From Misgurnus anguillicaudatus (taxonomy: Eukaryota > Chordata > Actinopteri > Cypriniformes > Cobitidae), in NCBI RefSeq assembly GCF_027580225.2, contig NC_073342.2:12869001-12933000 (forward strand): DNA of 64,000 bases. The letters run 5' to 3'. Positions 47,934 to 59,000 of the stretch are shown piece after piece. A model generated the notes under the pieces. It was not told the DNA's origin. It did not search any database and worked only from the letters and a program-made list of their open reading frames with translations. The translations under genes were made by a program, and so were the position numbers. Positions within the stretch are counted from its first letter, which is position 1. The number at the start of each line of letters is the position of its first letter.

Positions 47934-48089
47934 TGTCAGAAAAAGTGGTCAAAAAGGTGCATCACTGGGGCCGTAACCTTTAAAAAGGTACTAATATGCA
48001 CTCTTTGTTACAGATATGAGGTACTAATATGAACAATTCAGGTGCAAATGTGTAATGTTTGAAAGGGTACCGCCCCAATGACAGTGTAG
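47934..48089. mobile_element. MITE with GGTACT/GGGTACC modules, copy
   Basis: Contains GTAACCTTTAAAAAGGTACT and GAAAGGGTACCGCCCCAATGACAG. Related to the 16023-16150 element; the ends are less clear. Confidence 0.5.
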
Positions 48090-49024
48090 TCACAGTGTAG
48101 CTTTTGCACAATTTCAAGACTAAATTGACAATTGTTTGCTTGCCTGAAATCCTACTATTTGTAATATACTGTATACTGACATCCAATAAAAAACTTCAGA
48201 TAATATTTTAACCTTTCCTCTGTTGAATTCGACATTTGATGGCCATCTTACCCTTATTTTCCCCTGAAATGTTTAGCCATCATCATTTAATGGTGTTACT
48301 GTATGAGGTTTGTATCGGTTCAATAGGTGACCCCTGCTAATCAACCCTTATTTTATCAGCTACATTCCAGCAAATACTGCAAAACGCCTCGTGTATCTTT
48401 TTAAACTAGATTGAACAATAGAAGAGATTAATAAATTGTATCCTAATGCCTTCTCGCATGTTTACTAATACAACAGATGTTCCTCTAAATGTTAGTATCA
48501 CTGTGTTTATAGTGCCAGGTTAGATGGCTGATAAAGGTATCATACACAAAAAGCACACAAGGGCTCGTGTTGTGGTGCGAAACAGATGACACAGGTCTCC
48601 TCAGACTGGTTTAGTGTTAGTTACAGCAACCATCACCTGGAATTAATTAGTATATGAGTCCGGGGAGCATTTAAACAACGGCAGAATGGTTTCACGTTGT
48701 GGGTCAGATGCTTTTGGGCCTGTTTTCATTTTCGATTTGATGGGAGAGATGTTTGGCACACACATATATAGCTCATAAATTATACTAAAATAAACCATTT
48801 TACGAAAGGCTCAGTACATTAAAAAAAATGCAGCATGAAGTTTAAACAACTTAATTATGCAAGTCATTTTAACCTAATTTTTTAAGTTTTGACTTACTTT
48901 TTTAAATTAACTTTTATAAGTGTGAATTCACAATTAAAAGGTGGTCAACGCTAATGCACTTAATTTGTCAAATTAAAGTAACACAAACATATATATTGAT
49001 ATGAAATAATTTTCTACAGTGTTA

Positions 49025-49135
49025 AGCATTGCATGGGCAGTGCAAAAGATTGTGGGTTCAATCCCTGTGAATGCACATTCTGATAAAACATACGTTGCTT
49101 TGGATAGAAGTGTCGGCTAAATGCATGAACGTAAA
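49025..49135 (+). mobile_element. tRNA-derived SINE (5'-truncated copy)
   Basis: A B-box-like GGGTTCAATCCC is followed by TTCTGATAAAACATACGTTG, CTTTGGATAGAAGTGTCGGC and TAAATGCATGAACGTAAAT, the hallmark tail of the common cyprinid tRNA-derived SINE. Not a functional tRNA. Confidence 0.75.
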
Positions 49136-49872
49136 TCTATTTATTGACCATGTAAAATGGTGAAAGAGCTAATTGGTATCAAATAGTAAATGTTTTTTTG
49201 TTCTGCACAGTCTAATCCTCAGCCGTCTTTCTGTAAGCACAAAGCATCCAGGTGAAATTCCTTTTGAATAACTAATGAGCCAAAAGAGGAGATCATATGT
49301 TTTTTCAGCATCAAAACAGCTTCTGTGTCAGGCCCCTTTTGTAAGGGGGAAATTTACACCACAGTGGCACTTCAATAATTGTTAGCTGGGGGAGGTGTAA
49401 ACACTATGTCATGTACAGTACTGTAGCCTACTATAACTTGCTTTATTCTCTTCATCACAATCTCATCTGATCGGATTCAATGACCGATTCAGAGAAAAAC
49501 GTGTCCAGTAACAGGTACTGGAAATATGTGAAACACTGAAATTACACGCTTCGGTTGACGTGAAACATAGTGGAACATTTTGTAAAAAAAAAAATGTGCA
49601 CATGATCATAAATTATGTTTATACACAGTATTACACCCCAAATACAAAAGATGCATGATGCATTCCGAATATCATTTCATTATTGAAACAACTTCCAACT
49701 CATAAAGTGTTTAGACTATTATTTAATATTGAATGTATATGAATGAAGTAAACAAATGTTTGCAAGGTTTTATCAAATTCACCTAAAACAATTTACCTCC
49801 ACAAACCACTAGAGGGCGCTATGGCGATGACCTGGAAATGTTCATGCCAGGATCTACTGAAATAAACAAGAT

Positions 49873-50045
49873 AAGGCTTGTTCGACTTCATGCGGCGCTA
49901 CAAGATCTGACAGGCTGGATGAATGACGTCAAAGTACCGCGAGAGCGTGTCGAGAGAAGTCTAAATTCGACTCGCTCTCGCAGTACTTTGACGTCATCCA
50001 GTCTGTCAGTTCTAACAGCGCCATATAAATTCGAACAAGCCTTGT
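49873..50045. mobile_element. Palindromic element with TGACGTCAAAGTACCGCGAG core, downstream of gdpgp1
   Basis: Outer arms AAGGCTTGTTCGACTT and AAATTCGAACAAGCCTTG. Inner arms TGACGTCAAAGTACCGCGAG and CGCAGTACTTTGACGTCA, with a short spacer. About 173 bp. A related element with the same inner core is at 51900-52038. Confidence 0.8.
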
Positions 50046-50063
50046 ATTCTCAGTCAGGCAGTG

Positions 50064-50320
50064 GCCGTTTTCACAATCCGAAGGCTGCAACCTTCGGAGA
50101 TCGCATTTGTAGGCTGCATACGTCATCAAAACAGTCTTATTTCAAAATATTGTCAATTATAAAGTTGACTATTTTTCTTAGTTAATGGTTAATTGTTGTA
50201 ATATGCGTATGACTTGCGAATGTAATGCTCATTTAACCTAAATAAACCAGGCTTGATGACGTATGCAGCCCGCATAACCTGTAACCTGCGGAGGCTGCAC
50301 CCTTCGGATTGAGAAACGAC
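50064..50320. mobile_element. Palindromic MITE, GCCGTTTTCACAATCCGAAG family, with 5-bp target duplication
   Basis: The left arm GCCGTTTTCACAATCCGAAG pairs with the right arm CTTCGGATTGAGAAACGAC. CAGTG flanks both sides (50059-50063 and 50321-50325), consistent with a 5-bp target-site duplication. Inner arms GCTGCATACGTCATCAA/TTGATGACGTATGCAGC pair. Same family as 6655-6894. Confidence 0.85.
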
Positions 50321-50400
50321 CAGTGAGTAACACAATTTAACCACATAAATAATAAACACTTTAAAAAGTTTCACGCCACATTATATAAAGTAAAAATGAA

Positions 50401-50406
50401 TTTATT
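50401..50406 (-). promoter_or_regulatory. Poly(A) signal of gdpgp1
   Basis: TTTATT on the plus strand, AATAAA in the gdpgp1 sense, 76 nt after the stop codon. It implies a short 3'UTR. Confidence 0.6.
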
Positions 50407-50481
50407 GCACAAATTGATGCCTGCACCACAGTATAAATAACATTTATTATCTATTATGATATTTTGTGACAGTGCTACAGT

Positions 50482-51543
50482 CTATAATGTTTCCATGACA
50501 TGCATTTCCAATTTACTGAATTCTTCTTCAGACAGCAGATATTTCCGGATGATAGCTTTGACTTCATCCTCAGTAATAGTTTCATAGTCCTTTCTGTTCT
50601 TAAAAGGAAGGTGCCCTGCTAGTTCACATAGGGCCACATTGAAAGCAGACTCTTCCTTTACCCCAAAACAAGACAATCTGGGCCATATAACGATCCTTAC
50701 GCCGTTTCGGGCTGATGACGGGTCATCCTCCCTGTTTGGCGGGCAACCTCTGGTGATGAAGAGGTTGTGTGCTATGTTCTTATCAACCATGATATCAGTG
50801 AGTTTACATACAGCACTGACCGTCAAACCCAGATCTGGACCCTGGGTGTAAAAGAGAAACCCGGATGGAAAGTCCACCAGGCGGTAGAGGTTACTCTTGA
50901 GGAGAATGTGTTCCGTCGGGGAGCTTTCAAGTCTCAGCTGATGGTTTAGGTAATAACCATGGAGATGTAGATGGTTGACGGAAGCAAAACCACCCAGGCT
51001 GTTGAACCCGACTCTGAAACCTGGATCTGCACTGAGGAGCACCGCCTCGATCCCAATTTGGACCGCCAAAGGTGTCAGTATCTGCGGCTGACAACGATTC
51101 GGTTCGGGAACCAACAGACAGTGGCCGAATTCTAAAGGACTCACGTTTATTATGATTTTGCATTTCATATTTGGACCACTTTGATATCTTACTTCACTTG
51201 TGGCTTCAGTATTAACCTTCTGTAATTCAAACAGCAACTCTTTCGGGTTGATCTTGTTGAAATTGAACAGGTTCGGATCAAAGTTCTGTCGGATGCTCAC
51301 GATCTCCTGCGGTTTTCGTCTCTCGGTGCCTCTCATGATGTTCAGCTGAGCGATGTAGCCACACGGACCAGGAAGGATCCGCGTCTCCAGATCACCCAGA
51401 TGGTACCGAAACAACCCAGCGTCCATCTTTTCAGCCCATCCGGATCGCAGAGCGGTGTCAAATTTGGACTTGCTTTTATTTGGCGAAGAAACATTATTTA
51501 CAAAATCTTTATCAGTGTAGGTGAAAATAGCACAGTCATCCAT
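50482..51543 (-). CDS. gdpgp1: GDP-D-glucose phosphorylase 1
   Basis: Cytosolic enzyme of the HIT-related GalT/VTC2-like branch. It phosphorolyses GDP-D-glucose to GDP plus glucose-1-phosphate, thought to remove mis-made GDP-glucose. A single uninterrupted 353-codon frame starts MDDCAIFTYTDKDFVNNVSS. Diagnostic segments are ILPGPCGYIAQLNIMRGTER, RRKPQEI, the HIT-type signature ASVNHLHLHGYYL with HLHLH (catalytic histidine), and NLFITRG followed by VRIVIWPR. Human GDPGP1 is somewhat longer (about 385 residues) and, as here, has its coding region in one exon. The start gives the family N-terminus, and no upstream in-frame Met is credible. The gene lies between rhcg and unc45a on the same strand, with no sign of frameshift. 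Confidence 0.96.
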   Translation of the reverse strand: MDDCAIFTYTDKDFVNNVSSPNKSKSKFDTALRSGWAEKMDAGLFRYHLGDLETRILPGPCGYIAQLNIMRGTERRKPQEIVSIRQNFDPNLFNFNKINPKELLFELQKVNTEATSEVRYQSGPNMKCKIIINVSPLEFGHCLLVPEPNRCQPQILTPLAVQIGIEAVLLSADPGFRVGFNSLGGFASVNHLHLHGYYLNHQLRLESSPTEHILLKSNLYRLVDFPSGFLFYTQGPDLGLTVSAVCKLTDIMVDKNIAHNLFITRGCPPNREDDPSSARNGVRIVIWPRLSCFGVKEESAFNVALCELAGHLPFKNRKDYETITEDEVKAIIRKYLLSEEEFSKLEMHVMETL

Positions 51544-51659
51544 AGCGTTTGCCGGTTAAACTTGCGTCTCCTACGTTGTTTTAGTTAAACGTGATAAAAT
51601 AATTTCCGTCCAGAATAAATCTGTCGTTATTTAAAATCATTTTAATTCCATGTTTCTCA

Positions 51660-51800
51660 TTCAAATCCCCACACCGCGGCGGAGGATGACAGCGCAACAC
51701 GTGTCTGAATGAGAACGTACTAAACTTCGCTGATTGGTCAGATGGAGAGTCGGTACGGAAAGCGAAAGGACACGTAGCGTTTTTCGCGATTTGTAGTTTT
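51660..51800 (-). promoter_or_regulatory. Probable gdpgp1 promoter region
   Basis: CpG-bearing stretch upstream of gdpgp1 with a CCAAT box on the minus strand (ATTGG at 51733-51737), about 190 bp from the start codon. No TATA. An exon/intron boundary in the 5'UTR cannot be judged. Confidence 0.4.
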
Positions 51801-51899
51801 TTGTATTTTCCGTTTAATCGGCTAAGCTACGTTTCGCTAAAACAAACAAAACACACACCCAAAAAATAAAACACTTTTGTCTTAATGAAACAACCTGTG

Positions 51900-52038
51900 T
51901 GTTCGACCTAATACCGCGCCACAAGAACCAACAGGCGGTTGACGTCAAAGTACCGCGAGAGCAATTCGAAACCAGATTCCTCCGTATGATTTCTAGAAAC
52001 GCTCTCGCGGTACTTGGATGTCAACCGCTAGTCGACCA
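51900..52038. mobile_element. Palindromic element with TGACGTCAAAGTACCGCGAG core, upstream of gdpgp1
   Basis: Outer arms GTTCGAC and GTCGACC. Inner arms TTGACGTCAAAGTACCGCGA and TCGCGGTACTTGGATGTCAA. It shares the inner core with 49873-50045 on the other side of gdpgp1; the remaining sequence has diverged. Confidence 0.75.
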
Positions 52039-52039
52039 A

Positions 52040-53006
52040 AAGGTTACTTCACAAAATATTGAATTTATTTTTATATATTTTTGTATTTTTCTGGTAGTAA
52101 CCATCCTGTCAAACTTGTCAATTTTTTTGTTTTGCATTGTAAATTTTTTATTCACAAATCCACATTTTTCAATACGTTATCTCGATTTGATGTCTTCCTT
52201 GTAGAGATTTTGTTTATTGTTAAATCTCTTAAACACATTGATAATAATAACAGGTTTATTAAGGCTTATGATGATATTATACTTGATAAAAATGATTTAT
52301 TTTTTTCCTTTCTTTATTTCTCTTCATGTCATTGTATGTCAATGCAGTGCTATTTTGTATTTGTATTCTTTTGTCTTGCAATAAAAAAATAATTCACAAA
52401 ATATTTATTAAACATGTTTTGTTGTTTTAAAAGCCAAAACTAAGCCTACAGAAAATATATTTTAAAAAGAGGGAAAAATATAATGTTTAAGAATAATAAA
52501 GAAATACAAATTCACATTTGTAAAGCAACTTTTAAATGATTCAACAACTCAAATATACTGTAATATAACTTTTGTCTAATCAAATCATTCAAATGTATTA
52601 TTTTTTGGGAGATAAACAAATAATAATAATAATAATAATAAAGACCACATTTCAAACAAAATTAGTGTTTATATAAAACCAGAATATATAATTTTACAAT
52701 CAGTAATGAAACACTTAAACATAAATGGTGAAGTGATATCAAATCAATGCATAAATATCAATACTGTTGTGCCCTAAAACACAAAGAGCTCTACATTTAT
52801 GAAGAATAATTCATATTTTGGAATGCAAAAATATTTAAAATCATTTTTGGAGTGCAAGTAACGGAATGCAGGTGACAGAAACAATATTTGGTCTCCTTAA
52901 ACTGTATGAAATGTGTGCCTTTAAGACTACCTCTTGGTATATTGTCATATCCCAAATATACCACCAAGTCCTATCTGAGTTGCGTTTATTCAGAGTTGCT
53001 GTTATT
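52040..53006. other. Spacer between gdpgp1 and unc45a, AT-rich
   Basis: A/T-rich sequence with (AAT)n at 52621-52641 and no coding exon. The right end holds the unc45a 3'UTR. Confidence 0.5.
52985..52990 (-). promoter_or_regulatory. Poly(A) signal of unc45a
   Basis: AATAAA on the minus strand, only 17 nt after the unc45a stop codon, which would give a very short 3'UTR. An alternative downstream signal is possible. Confidence 0.5.
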
Positions 53007-56000
53007 TCATCCCTCGTTGCTGCATATGAGGCCGTACTCAATAGCCAGATCCAGGCAGCGCTGGGCGGCTTTGCGGACAGGGGCCTGTGTGGGGTCTTCT
53101 GCTTTAGCCAGGACGGAGAGGATCTCCAGCGCTTCGCTCTCCATCAGTTTCTCCGCGAGACTTTTGTCGGCCTGCATCAGGTTCATTATGATAACCACCC
53201 CACGATGCCTTAGATCCACACTTTCACTCAGCAACAAAGCTTGAAAGATCTCCAACCAGTGGGTGGTCTGCAGAGGATGTGGAGCAGGAGAGTTGAATGA
53301 AGATGTCTTTGGTGGAGTGTGTGCCATAATTCAGAGCTTTTTTGTCTTATGTATGCTCCAATGGCCCCATCGGTAAACGTCAAGTACTCATTTATCAACA
53401 GCAAATTAGAATTTGCTCATTTGAGCTCTTTAAACTGCATTATTTATTATTAATATTTTATTAAAAAGGCTATTATTGCATATTATTATAACGAACGGTA
53501 TATTGATGTGTTTATCTATTACATGCAAGTAGATTAATTATAACTATTTTACTCTTATGACTAGTCACTTACTGTTTCAGGAATACGTGAGCAGAGCTCA
53601 GGCATGTCTCCGGTCAGCACGGCCAGCGTGCCTGATGCAGCCTTCCTCAGGCGCTCATCATCTTCACCGCTATAAAGGACCAGCAACTTGAGACGGTCAC
53701 TGTCTTTAACCAGGTAAAGTTTCTGCACCTAATAGATAAAAATAAGCATCCAATAAAAAAACACATTACATGATATATCCTCTCTCTGAACATCTTGAAG
53801 GTCAGAAGAGTTTATGAAAAATCCTTCCCATCACATTCATGGTTTATGAAAGACTACAGAATAGCTGCTATTTTTTCAAAATAAACAATCTGGATGAGCT
53901 ACCACACTAAATACCAAGTAAATGTCAATGCTGAAGTGTGATGCATGCTATGACATACCTCAGTGCTCAAGGCCAGATTACACATACATTCAGTGGCTGC
54001 GGCACGAACCATATCGTGCTCTTCAAACATATAGCCCTCTATTTTGGGCACTGCTTTCTCCTTAATGATCTTCTGCCTGTGGAAGATGAAGAAGAAATTA
54101 CATATCTAAAATGGGAGGAGTCAAAGTTTTTGATGAACAGGACTGCAGCTAACCTGAGTCTCTCACTGATGCCAGCCAGGTTGGTGAGGGCCATCAAAGC
54201 CTCGAAGTTCTGCAGCATCGTACAGTCAAGCGCCAGCAGACTGACCAGCGGTCTCACCACCTCGTAGACCTACAGACACACAGATAAATCAACACATTGA
54301 ACAAACGCTAACATGGACATTTTCATACTGTGATATAGTTCTGATATGAAACCATACCCTCTCGCCAGGGAAGGCGATCTCGGGATTGGATGTGATGGTG
54401 AGCTTGGCCAGAGCTTGTGCTGCTTTGATCTTGCCCTTATCTGTGCTCTCAGAAACTAGCGGCAACAAAGCCTGTGTTTGACAGATGAATAATCAATTAA
54501 TTTGAAAATATATATAATCTTATTGTGGTTTTGGGAGGCATTGCCATACTTACTTTTCCACCACCCTGTGCTACAACTAAACCCCTGTCATCATGTCTCT
54601 CCACCAGAGCCAAAATAACCCTGTTAGGAAGAAAATGCAAATGTCTTGCTCACAAAATCATTTTTCAAGGGAGCTCCCCTGACAATGTAACTGAATCTAG
54701 GTCTTAATCTGAATTTGGGAAAGCAGCCATGCCAGCATATGGCTAAAATGTTAGCAAACGAATTAGATTTTAGCGGCTTTTGAAATTACCCTGAACTTCC
54801 TAACCATGCCATGTCCTTAGATATGTGACCCTGTCTGTGAAATCCAATCTAAAGTAATCTAAATATGATTAAAGAGCATCAAAGTTTGATTTCATTCATT
54901 GATTTTAATCTTTGACATGACCTTAAATTTATATGATTGGGGTGAAGGTGAAATACCTGGCGATACATTCCCTGCAGGCTTCAGTGAGGACTGGACTCTC
55001 GTGCTTCACCATACACACCAAAGCTGACACAACCCCAACCTCCAGGAGCTTCACCACCCTCTTCTCTACAAAAGACTGGGCATCCTACATACAAACACAT
55101 CAAATAATGTCATTAAAACTGTCATTAAAGGAATAGTTCACCCAAAAAAAAAAAAAGAAACATCTGTTTACATTGGAATGACGCCCCAAAATACTTTATT
55201 TTTGGGTGTACTGGTAACTTTAAGTGATTAAGAACTACATTTCGACTGTATCTCTACCTTTGGGTGCTCCTCGGGTACGTGCTGTTTTGCGTATTTAGCA
55301 AGTTCGACCATCTGAGGGTCCGGCTTCTCGACATCATAGCTGTTGGTGCAGTTGACCAACGTGGATCCGACAGCAAACAACACCGTTTTGTCCTCAGACT
55401 GCAAAAATGAGGAGAAAATTATGTTATCTCATTGTAACAGAGTGGCAGTGTAGAGCATGTGTGTTTGGACAAAAACATTAAAAGGACGTTGTGAACGATA
55501 CCTTAGCAAGCTCAAACATAGCTTGAAGGGCTTTCTTATCCTCCACCAAGTCTTCTTTCACATCTGCGTCCAGCGTAAGATAGGCAAGACCCTCGATGGC
55601 CCAGCGGCGTGAACTTGGGGGCAGAGCTTCATTGCAAAGCCACCTGGGAAATAAAATATCAACCTATGCATTTAAAAATCAACCTATGCATCTAATGAGG
55701 TCAGATATGCAAACACATGCAGAAACAACTTTTAATGCATATCTACAAAAAAGCTTACTTAAAGGAACAGTATGTAAGAAATTTATATCAATTAATCATA
55801 AAATGGCCCTGATATGTCACTAGACATTAAGAAATCATTTTCATTTCAAATAGTTATATCACTGACAACAGTGGTCTGGCCAGGATATTGTCATTTAAAA
55901 AGTAGAGTTGCAGCCCTCAACTGATGTTTATGTTGTCATTTTGTGTATTGGCCACCAGTTGTGTGATTGCAGTACCAGTTTTAGCCACAAGTTTTGTTAT

Positions 56001-59000
56001 TGCAATACCAGTTTTGGCCACAATCCTACATACTGTTCCTTTAAGAAACAGCTTAGTTAATGCCAGGCAATCCTTTTATCACCAGACTAAAATCCTTAAA
56101 ATGTGTAGCATTCCTGGCCTTAGCAAACATTACTATTACAAGGAAGGATAAATAATTAAAGGTGCAGTGTGTACATTTTAGCAGCATCTAGTGGTGAGGT
56201 TGCGAATTGCAACCAACGGCTCAGTCCACTGCTCATCCCTTGCTTTTGAAATGCATAGAGAAGCTACAGTAGCCGCTACCGGAAAACATGTCATCGTCGG
56301 AGACAACTTAGTAAAAAAGTTTGTCCGTTAAGGGCTTCTGTAGAAACATGGCGTCACAAAATGGCGACTTCCACGTAAGGGGACCCTCTGTGTATGTAGA
56401 TAAAAACGTCTCATTCTAAGGTAATAAAAACATAACGGTTCATTATAAACACCACTGATAATATAGTTTTGTAAATTATTTTGCATTTCTGTCAAGAGAT
56501 CCTTCTAAAAATTACACACTGCACCTTTAATAGGTACGATGTTCGCCATGTGCATCTAACTGATAGTACGAAACATACTTCCTGCACTGCTTGGCGAGTT
56601 TAAGTGTCGAACCCTCAGCGAACTGCTTCATACTAAAATCGGTGCCTCCAGCTGAGCCAAGTTTGCACAGCCCCTTAAAAGAAACCCCACATAAATATGT
56701 CAGTTTACACAATGATGCAAAATGCAATATAATAAAGTGACTCAAAAATGTCATACTAACCACCAGCGCTCGCACGCGTATCCGGTCATTTTCGCTTTTC
56801 TTGTAAAGATCTTTCAGTAGAGCGACGCCATTAGCTGTGATGAACGACGCCCTCTTGGCTTTGCCGGCGGCGTGAATGAGCGCCTCTACGGCCACCTGCT
56901 GGTGGGTGATGTTGTCTGACGCACAGAGGGAAATGACGGCATCCATGATACCGCTGAGCTCTAGGGTGCGATTACCAACATCGCTGGGACCCTGCAGCAG
57001 GATTGAGACCGTCTGTATGGCATGTAGTTTCCTCTCCATACCCGCGCTGCCAAAGTGATGCCTGCAGACAAAATGTTGATGGATGGTGAGAAGAACCACA
57101 AAACTTGAAGTTACATTTTCTACCGTACAATGAAAGAATAGATTCTGGAATCTGAATGGGAATTGGGAATGTATTTTAGTATGTTCTTCAAATGCAGATG
57201 TTTAAGAATCATAAAGGGCACATATTATTCCCATTTTTTACAAGATGTAGCGAGCATGTCCAAAATGCCTCTATTTGGGTGTGTGTACCTTTAAATGCAA
57301 ATGAGCTACTGCTCCTCACTCCTTTAACAAAATAGACAGTGAGCGCTAAAATTAGATCTGATTCCTATGAATACAGTCTGTGAGAAGATAATATCTTACT
57401 ATTTAGATATGGTGGACAACGTACAGCTTACTGAGAGTGGAAACTATGGTAATGCAGAACTGTCTGTCTGTGGGCGGGGCTTTATCAGTGTGACATCACA
57501 TTGATAAGAGAACAAAATGGCATGTCTAATGTGACTGCTTTGGTTTAATGGAGATTAAAAAAGGAGTTCACACACTGCCAACACACATTTATGCTCACAC
57601 ACCTAGTAAAAGTGGATTTTGCATCTTATGAATATCATTCTGTTCCAGTGTATAACCGGTTCTCAATAGAAATCTATGAGATTTCACTTACTGTACATAT
57701 TCCTCACAAAGCTTGCTGAAGTTTTCTCTCTCCTTATCACTCTTTAGGTCATCATAGAGTTTATTAAGAAGAACTGAGCAGCTCATGGGTGTGCTGTCTG
57801 TGAGTGGTGGCCCATCTCCCATCTCTGGAACTGTCCCTGCTACTTCCAGAATCTTCTTCAGGCCTTTAGAAATAAAGACAAGCATAAATCAAAATGACAA
57901 AAATGGCGTGTTGCTGCTTAGGAAACCTTATTATGATATTGCATATAATGCTTTCGAGGTTTCCTGTAGCTCAACTTGTAGAGCATTGCATTAGCAGTGC
58001 AATATGTCATGGGTTTGATTCCCAGGGAACACACAAAACAAACTGATAAAATGTATAACTTGTAATGCACTGTAAGTCACTTTGAATAAAAACGACTGGC
58101 AAATGCATAGAAATGTAAATGTAGCTTAAAAGAATAGTCTACTCATTTTCAATATTAAAATGTGTTATTGCCTTAACTGAGGAGTGGTGGTGCATCCCTC
58201 TATCGTCTGTGTGCGTGCGCGTGGGCGCTGGGGCGCGCTGCGACGCTTCGATAGCATTTAGCTTAGCACCATTCATTCAATGGTACCAATCAGAGATAAA
58301 GTTAGAAGTGACCAAACACATCAATGTTTTTTCTATTTGGGACGAGTGGTTGTATGAGCAAGTTTGGTGGTACAAAATAAAACGTAGCGCTTTTCTAAGC
58401 GGATTTAAAAGAGGAACTATATTTTATGGCGTAATAGCACTTTTGGGAGTACTTCGACTCGGCGCAGTAACACCCTCCCTCTCCCATTATGAGAGTGAGA
58501 AGGGGAGCGGATTTTTCAGGCGAGTCGAAAAATGTCATCCAAAATGTTGATGTCTTTCTTTGTTCAGTCGAGAAGAAATTATGTTTTTTGAGAAAGTATT
58601 CCAGGATTTTTCTCATTTTAATGGACTTTTATGGACCCCAATACTTAACAGTTTTAATGCAGTTTAAATTGCAGTTTCAAAGGACTCTAAACGATCCCAA
58701 ACGAGGCATAAGGGTCTTATCTAGCGAAACGATTGTCATTTTTGATAAGAAAAATAAAACATATGCACTTTTAATCCACAACTTCTCTTTTTCCTCCGGC
58801 TGTGTGACGAGCCAGCGCGACCTCATGTAATTGTGTAATGACGTAGAAAGGTCACATGTTACATATGAAACGCACATTTGCGGACCATTTTAAACAATAA
58901 ACTGACACAAAGATATAAATTAGTATCATTCGACATACAACAACGTCAGAAGGGTCCTCTTTCTCCACACTTGTAAACACTGGGGCGTAGTTTCGATAAG

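Noticed and set aside
57961..58040. Possible tRNA gene (A- and B-box-like sequence)
   Set aside because: The acceptor and anticodon stems do not pair, and the SINE tail follows directly. It is a SINE.
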